Source of the DNA: Hofstenia miamia
Taxonomy: Eukaryota; Xenacoelomorpha; Acoela
Length of the DNA: 64,000 nucleotides
Reading direction: 5' to 3'
Assembly (NCBI GenBank): GCA_004352715.1
Contig: SCFE01000086.1
Span: 1,368,093 to 1,432,092 of the forward strand
A program made the position numbers and the translations under genes. The notes under the pieces are model-generated. The model was not told the origin of the DNA, made no database searches, and was given only the letters and a program-made list of their open reading frames with translations. Positions within the stretch are counted from its first letter, which is position 1. Each line of letters begins with the position of its first letter. This document shows positions 59,220 to 64,000 of the stretch, piece by piece.

Positions 59220-61360
59220 TTATGACCAATTATACGTCTGTGGTAGATTAAAATTCTGAAGAGCTGAAACAAACTGAGGAAAAGATATTCTTGTCGCCGA
59301 CTGTAAATCCAAAAGCCGAAGAACAGCCCTCAGTCTTATATTGTTGAAATAACGTCTGCTCAAGCCCAGTTTCGAAAATATTTCGCCCAGTTGCCCAACT
59401 GGAATGCCCATGTGTGATTGGGAGTGGACATCTCGAAAAACGATGGTTTCGTACGCCCGTTCCATTCTGATAAGGAGAGTTTTTGAATTTACGAATTTTT
59501 TCAAAGTCATACAAATAGTGATGACGCCTTCGTCGTTGTCGGCATTGCTTTAACCAAAAATAATTAGACATTAATTTATTAAATTCAACAATTGCAATAA
59601 ATATATCAATTATGCTGATGAAATATCACTAATTAACTTTAACATTAATATACAGTATATGTTTATTCACTTTGAAAAAATTAATTTGCACAAGAATGTA
59701 TGAATCTTTTAGTTAATTACAGTTTAACCCTTATTCCTACAAAAAATATTTCAAAATTTTGATTCATGTTGATCAAACAATTTTTATAGAATAAAAAATT
59801 GTGTGCCTTCAATTTTAAAATTCATGTTGCAATTTTTAAAAATGTACAAAATATCAAGTTATACGATATTAAACCTCCTTCAACGTTTATCCAGAATTAT
59901 TCGCAATGCCTAGCCAATGAAACAGTACCCACCACTTAATAAAAAGTTAAATGAATTAATAATAGTATTGAATTTTTACAAAAAACTCGATTAAAATGTT
60001 CTGTATACGGATTTTTTATTGAAGGAAATCTATAAATATTCACCTATATATTCCAGGACTTCCTTTTTGTGAATTAAATTCTATTTTTTCAAAAACTTGG
60101 CGAACGTGATCAACGGAACTAACACGGTTTCGGCATCCTCTCCCTGTACGTTGCAATGCTCTACCCCGGGAAACTTCATTAACATTTGATGTAAGCTGCT
60201 CATCTAATATTAAAAAATGTATGTAAATTATTTCGAATGCAAAAGAATTAGTACTGTCCTATACAGTTGGATTACATATATGTACAGGAATATATTCTAC
60301 AAATGTGTATTTATCATATAAAACTATTTTGAAAATCGGAAGAGAGTTGATCAGACAAGCAGGGTGTCATATCTATCCTAAAAATATACATTTTCCTTTT
60401 GGATGTGTAACTAGGAAACCAGAAGTGTATGATTTTCGAATTTGCTTCGTGCAGTGTCGAATCTATAATAAACATCAGAAATCGCGATTTGGTAACACAT
60501 AGGAACTAATAAAGATATGTAGAACTTGAGTTGTTGAGCTTATTAACTTCAAAATGAAGTAGAAGTAAGTTTCGGGTAATTTAACCAAATTTTGCTCATG
60601 ACCACACTTTGTGTGAAAATAGTAACCCATTTAGCTTAATTGGACTTGGTCAAATACAGGGTTTTCGAGTCCAGTTCGAGTTAAAAAATCATTGTTTGTG
60701 ATTGGTGAAACTTAAAATAATGTGAATTTTACGGTATTTTCAAGTGGATTTTCGATTGAGTTCAAGTTTGAGTACTAATGATTTCTCTTCCGAGTTTTTC
60801 CGATCAAGGTTTACGAACTCATTTGAGTTCGAGTTTTTAACATTCCGAGTACTCGAAAACCCTAGTCAAATACCATTGCCATTAAATAATGTCACCTCAT
60901 AATACAACCTCTATTTTATGCACAATTAGCAAAAATTACTAATTAAATATAATTCTGAAATGGGATGTCTCTGTTTCTTGAATTATGGCCATAAAGTTAG
61001 AGTCAGCTTAAATTTGGAGAGAGGGTCTGGCATTATAGCGGGTTTTTGGTAAGTCTTGGCCAATAGTTTTTAATTGAATTTGGCAAAGAAGTAATATTTC
61101 GCTAAAATGCCGAGAAACCACAGCAAATAAATTGAAATTATTTTTTAATGATTTCATTTATAGCGGGAATTATCAATGCTTTTTGATATCCAAAATGAAT
61201 TTATTAAATTTAGAATGCGTTTAAGTAGTAGTTTTGGCATATAATTTGCCTAGTATACCTTGATCAAATTCGACGACTTGTGGAGGTAAAGGTGGCTTGC
61301 CTGAAAGACTTCTAGTAAACTTGAAGCTTGATGAGACCGTTTCAACAGAAGACTCTTTAT
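59220..61360 (-). CDS. Unidentified gene with degenerate EF-hand-like C terminus
   Basis: Three minus-strand exons join in phase: 61360-61259, 60203-60044 and 59547-59220 (TAA). About 195 residues are visible: SSFKLTRSFSGKPPLPPQVV (polar, proline-rich), SRGRALQRTGRGCRNRVSSV, DHVRQVFEKIEFNSQKG, then NADNDEGVITICMTLKKFV. The last part has two EF-hand-shaped halves: FRDVHSQSHMGIPVGQLGEI and VLRLLDLQSATRISFPQF followed by VSAL. The loops lack most calcium-ligating acids, so binding is doubtful and a structural EF-hand pair is likelier. A hAT MITE sits in the first visible intron. An upstream exon carrying one base is missing. Family not identified. Confidence 0.62.
60657..60864. mobile_element. 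hAT-type MITE, 208 bp, perfect 8-bp target duplication
   Basis: GTCAAATA lies on both sides (60649-60656 and 60865-60872). The ends CAGGGTTTTCGAGT and ACTCGAAAACCCTA are inverted repeats. Inside, GAGTTCGAGTTT-like words repeat. It is inserted in an intron of the minus-strand gene. Confidence 0.93.
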
Positions 61361-61967
61361 CTGAAAAAACTGTCTGAGTTGAATCATCGTTTGATCCACT
61401 TTTATTGCCTTCAAAGTATACATACTTTACAGACTAAAAACCACCTATATTCATTTAGCATAGCTTTTCTAAGTAATAAGAATATATTTTCAAGAAACGA
61501 TAATTAGCGTACAACATGCTCTAAAACAAGAAAAATGAAAGAAAAAGTTTTCTTCCATAACATAATTAAACTGAATGAATTTTTACATTTATAATTTCTA
61601 TTCAATGTGTAACAGACGCCTTTGCATTGGATTTGATTGGGATAGCAATACAAAGAAATACTTTTAGTACTAATTGCTTAAGTCTAATGTCAATGCAAGG
61701 AAAATATGATTTAAAAAATACAAAAATCCAAAAAAAATATTTTGAACGAGTCGTGTTGTGGTTTATGCTAAACTCATATATTGCCATTTTAGCATTTCAA
61801 ATAACAGCCGTGGTGCTTACAATTCAACTTGATAATTTGACTAGATTTCTATAAAGCATTTAAGTGAAATACTGAAGTTTTGCTACAACATATAATGATT
61901 CAGAAATATTCCTTTTGATGTTTCATTTTGAATAGAAAAAGTACTATCCAAATTTCTCCATTTTTTN

Positions 61968-61968
<1 letters not shown>
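61361..61968. other. No feature recognised
   Basis: AT-rich, upstream side of the EF-hand-like gene; its next 5' exon was not identified. Confidence 0.4.
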
Positions 61969-62002
<34 letters not shown>

Positions 62003-62258
62003 TTGCGCTAAATAATTTGGTGATAGTGTATCTGGCGCTAAACTAAATGTACATATTTAGCGCCAATTATAACCATAATATACAGACAATATTTTGCACT
62101 CAGATTTTCTAAAAAATAATTTTTATGGATGCATTATTTACAATAGTAGACATAAAAATATAAGGTTTGCTAAAAAAAAACTTTCTTCATACCAATTGGT
62201 AGCTGGTGCTAAATATAAAGGAAACATTGATAAATAGCGCTAAAGAGTACGTAGCATC

Positions 62259-62290
<32 letters not shown>
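61969..62290. repeat. Two (AT)n tracts enclosing GCGCTAAA words
   Basis: (AT)n at about 61969-61999 and 62262-62289. Between them, GCGCTAAA or its complement occurs at about 62006, 62034, 62058 and 62235, with GGTGCTAAAT at about 62205. Confidence 0.75.
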
Positions 62291-62294
<4 letters not shown>

Positions 62295-62619
62295 TTTCTT
62301 GGAATGCAGCATGAATTTCATTTTTTACATTCCTTAGCGTTTACTTCGTACACAATAGTTCAAGTCTTAATATAATTTAATTTTTTTTGTTAATTGTGTA
62401 ATAGTATCTTCATGCTTTATTGTATATTATAAATATAATTTCCATTAATTTAAATGAAACATCTATATTAATGCGTAAAAACATTTATGAAATGCAAAGA
62501 ATCGGCAAAGTCTATGTATATATAGCCAATGTTGATTGTATATAGTTGACTCGGTTGTCAGCAATATTCTCAACTTCAAGGCCTGTATTATAAGCTTTCT
62601 TTTTATTGTTTGTAAAGTA

Positions 62620-62721
62620 ATGGAAACGGAAAAGCCCGGAAGAAAATATCTGATGGAAAATATATGTATAATGCCTACAGCAATGGCGTTTAAAGAAATT
62701 ATAGGTGACGCTGACGTCTAA
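62620..62721 (+). CDS. Candidate short exon
   Basis: ATG after a TTTGTAAAG acceptor-like site opens 33 codons: METEKPGRKYLMENIC, then IMPTAMAFKEIIGDADV and TAA. A GT at 62705 (ATAG|GTGACG) could also be a donor. Codon use is protein-like, but there is no partner exon and no family. Confidence 0.25.
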   Translation: METEKPGRKYLMENICIMPTAMAFKEIIGDADV

Positions 62722-62725
62722 TGGT

Positions 62726-62770
<45 letters not shown>

Positions 62771-62790
62771 CATACATATACATATATATA
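62722..62790. repeat. (AT)n/(ATAC)n tract
   Basis: A pure AT run followed by TACATATACATA variants. Confidence 0.9.
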
Positions 62791-64000
62791 AATTATACAT
62801 ATACAATCGCCAAGTACCTTTATTTTTGTACTGAGCGGTATTCGGCCAAAATCGTAATAATTCGTAGTTCTTTCACCATATTTATGTATGTCAACACTTC
62901 TTTTACCTTGGTCCTTTTTATTGTAAGTTTCTGCGCTTTTTACAATTGTATTTCATTAAAAGTTATCTCATCGATATCTTGTATAATATTCGCAATTAAT
63001 AATCTTCTTAATATTTTCGATTATTGCTAATTTCTCTAAAATCTTTAATATTAAAGAATATTGTTCAGAACATACAAACTAATAATTTGATGTCTATTAC
63101 ATGGATCATGAATGCATTATGAACCTCTTTACCCTATGTTAATTCTAATACGCAATCTAAAGACTAATCCGGTGTATAACAATGATTCATTAATCAAAGT
63201 AAATCGTTAGTTATTTAATTGGCAAGCTTCGCTATAATTTTTTTAGTTACTTATTTTTCTGCCATAAGTTTGATAATTTCTGTCTTTACTTTTTAAGAAT
63301 GGACAATTTTTAACATAAATTGTTAGAAATTAAATTTGTTATAGAAATAGCTTGCTTTTTTTTTGGAACTTCTTAAGATTTTAAACCTAAGACTTAGTAT
63401 TCTTTAATAATATTCGTATACAGTAATCAGTTCAAATAACAACCATTAAACGTTAAAATATAAATTAATTTTAAATACAATAATTGGGCTTTTTTTTTAA
63501 AAAGAAAGGAAAATGCATTTTCCCAACTTTCCGTAATTCATTCTTCAAGAAAATTATGAAAATTAACATATCCATAGATAAAGACGAATACGAGTACTTC
63601 TAGGTTGATGTAAAATATTTCAAATAATTTGAATTTATATATATATTTAAAAGAATTGCGAATTTAATATAAATTTACGGTTTAACATCATATCTTCTGC
63701 TATTGTTGTCACTAGGTCAATCATATATGGAAGCAGTCCATGATCGCAGGAATATATATTTAATTAAATAGGTCGACTAAACTCGGAACCGCATAAGCCC
63801 GAGGCGCCATTACTCAAGGCGCTAAAACTGTACCAGTCGGGCTGGATCAGAATTTTTGTCATGCCGGTTGACGATGTTGTCAGGATTTACAAAGGATATG
63901 AAAGAGTAGACCTTAAAGAATCGATATGTTCTTAGAAATGTTGTAAGTCTTACCATGAAACCGTTTGGGTTAGGTCGCTTTCTTTACACATGAAGGAGAA
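62791..64000. other. AT-rich DNA; GC-richer patch at 63770-63900
   Basis: No supported gene. The patch (AGCCCGAGGCGCCATT, CCAGTCGGGCTGGATC) stands out in composition and could be a transposon end or SINE, but I could not match A/B boxes or inverted ends. Confidence 0.35.

Overview
The window is AT-rich eukaryotic nuclear DNA with GT-AG introns, spliced genes on both strands, and a dense load of decayed transposons and (AT)n or (AAT)n microsatellites. TAA and TGA act as normal stops in the best gene. A NOM1/SGD1-type nucleolar gene, Penelope-like elements with a GIY-YIG domain, Tc1/mariner, hAT and several LINE families together suggest an invertebrate animal. The sequence does not let me name the species. 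It is a draft assembly: it has large N gaps, and at least five joins of 1 or 21 N are flanked by near-identical direct copies of 108-502 bp.

Left third (1-20.2 kb): a minus-strand LINE fragment of possible R4/Dong type abuts an (ATT)n tract. A 17-kb plus-strand NOM1 homologue (MIF4G plus MA3 domains) follows, ending at 19,397. I could link its exons by homology and by intron phase across introns of 5.1 and 7.6 kb that carry a hAT MITE, two dead Tc1 copies and a small antisense ORF. Downstream is a repeat with a hammerhead-like core on the minus strand.

Middle (20.2-43 kb): two linked exons of an unidentified plus-strand gene run towards a 1-kb gap. Next come LINE 3' ends and Penelope-like fragments in opposing orientations, then a 773-bp hAT element with an 8-bp target duplication. 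A minus-strand gene of unknown function has four phase-compatible exons between 25.7 and 29.7 kb, and may have others at 32.1 and 37.1 kb. An 80-bp-arm palindrome lies in one of its introns. A LINE derivative with a tRNA-like head lies between (AAT)n tracts at 36.1-36.9 kb, and a 1.25-kb hAT element lies at 41.2-42.5 kb.

Right third (43-64 kb): there is a Tc1 transposase that has lost its last catalytic acid, a small two-exon gene (47.8-48.2 kb), a minus-strand Penelope-like GIY-YIG fragment, and a CR1/L2-like LINE nested in an opposite-strand LINE. These are followed by a five-exon plus-strand gene with a motif like the IP3-receptor-binding KRAP/TESPA1 domain (55.8-56.8 kb) and a minus-strand gene with a degenerate EF-hand-like C terminus (59.2-61.4 kb) that hosts a perfect hAT MITE in an intron. 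The last 2.5 kb are mostly microsatellites and AT-rich DNA. No prokaryotic features or CRISPR arrays are present.
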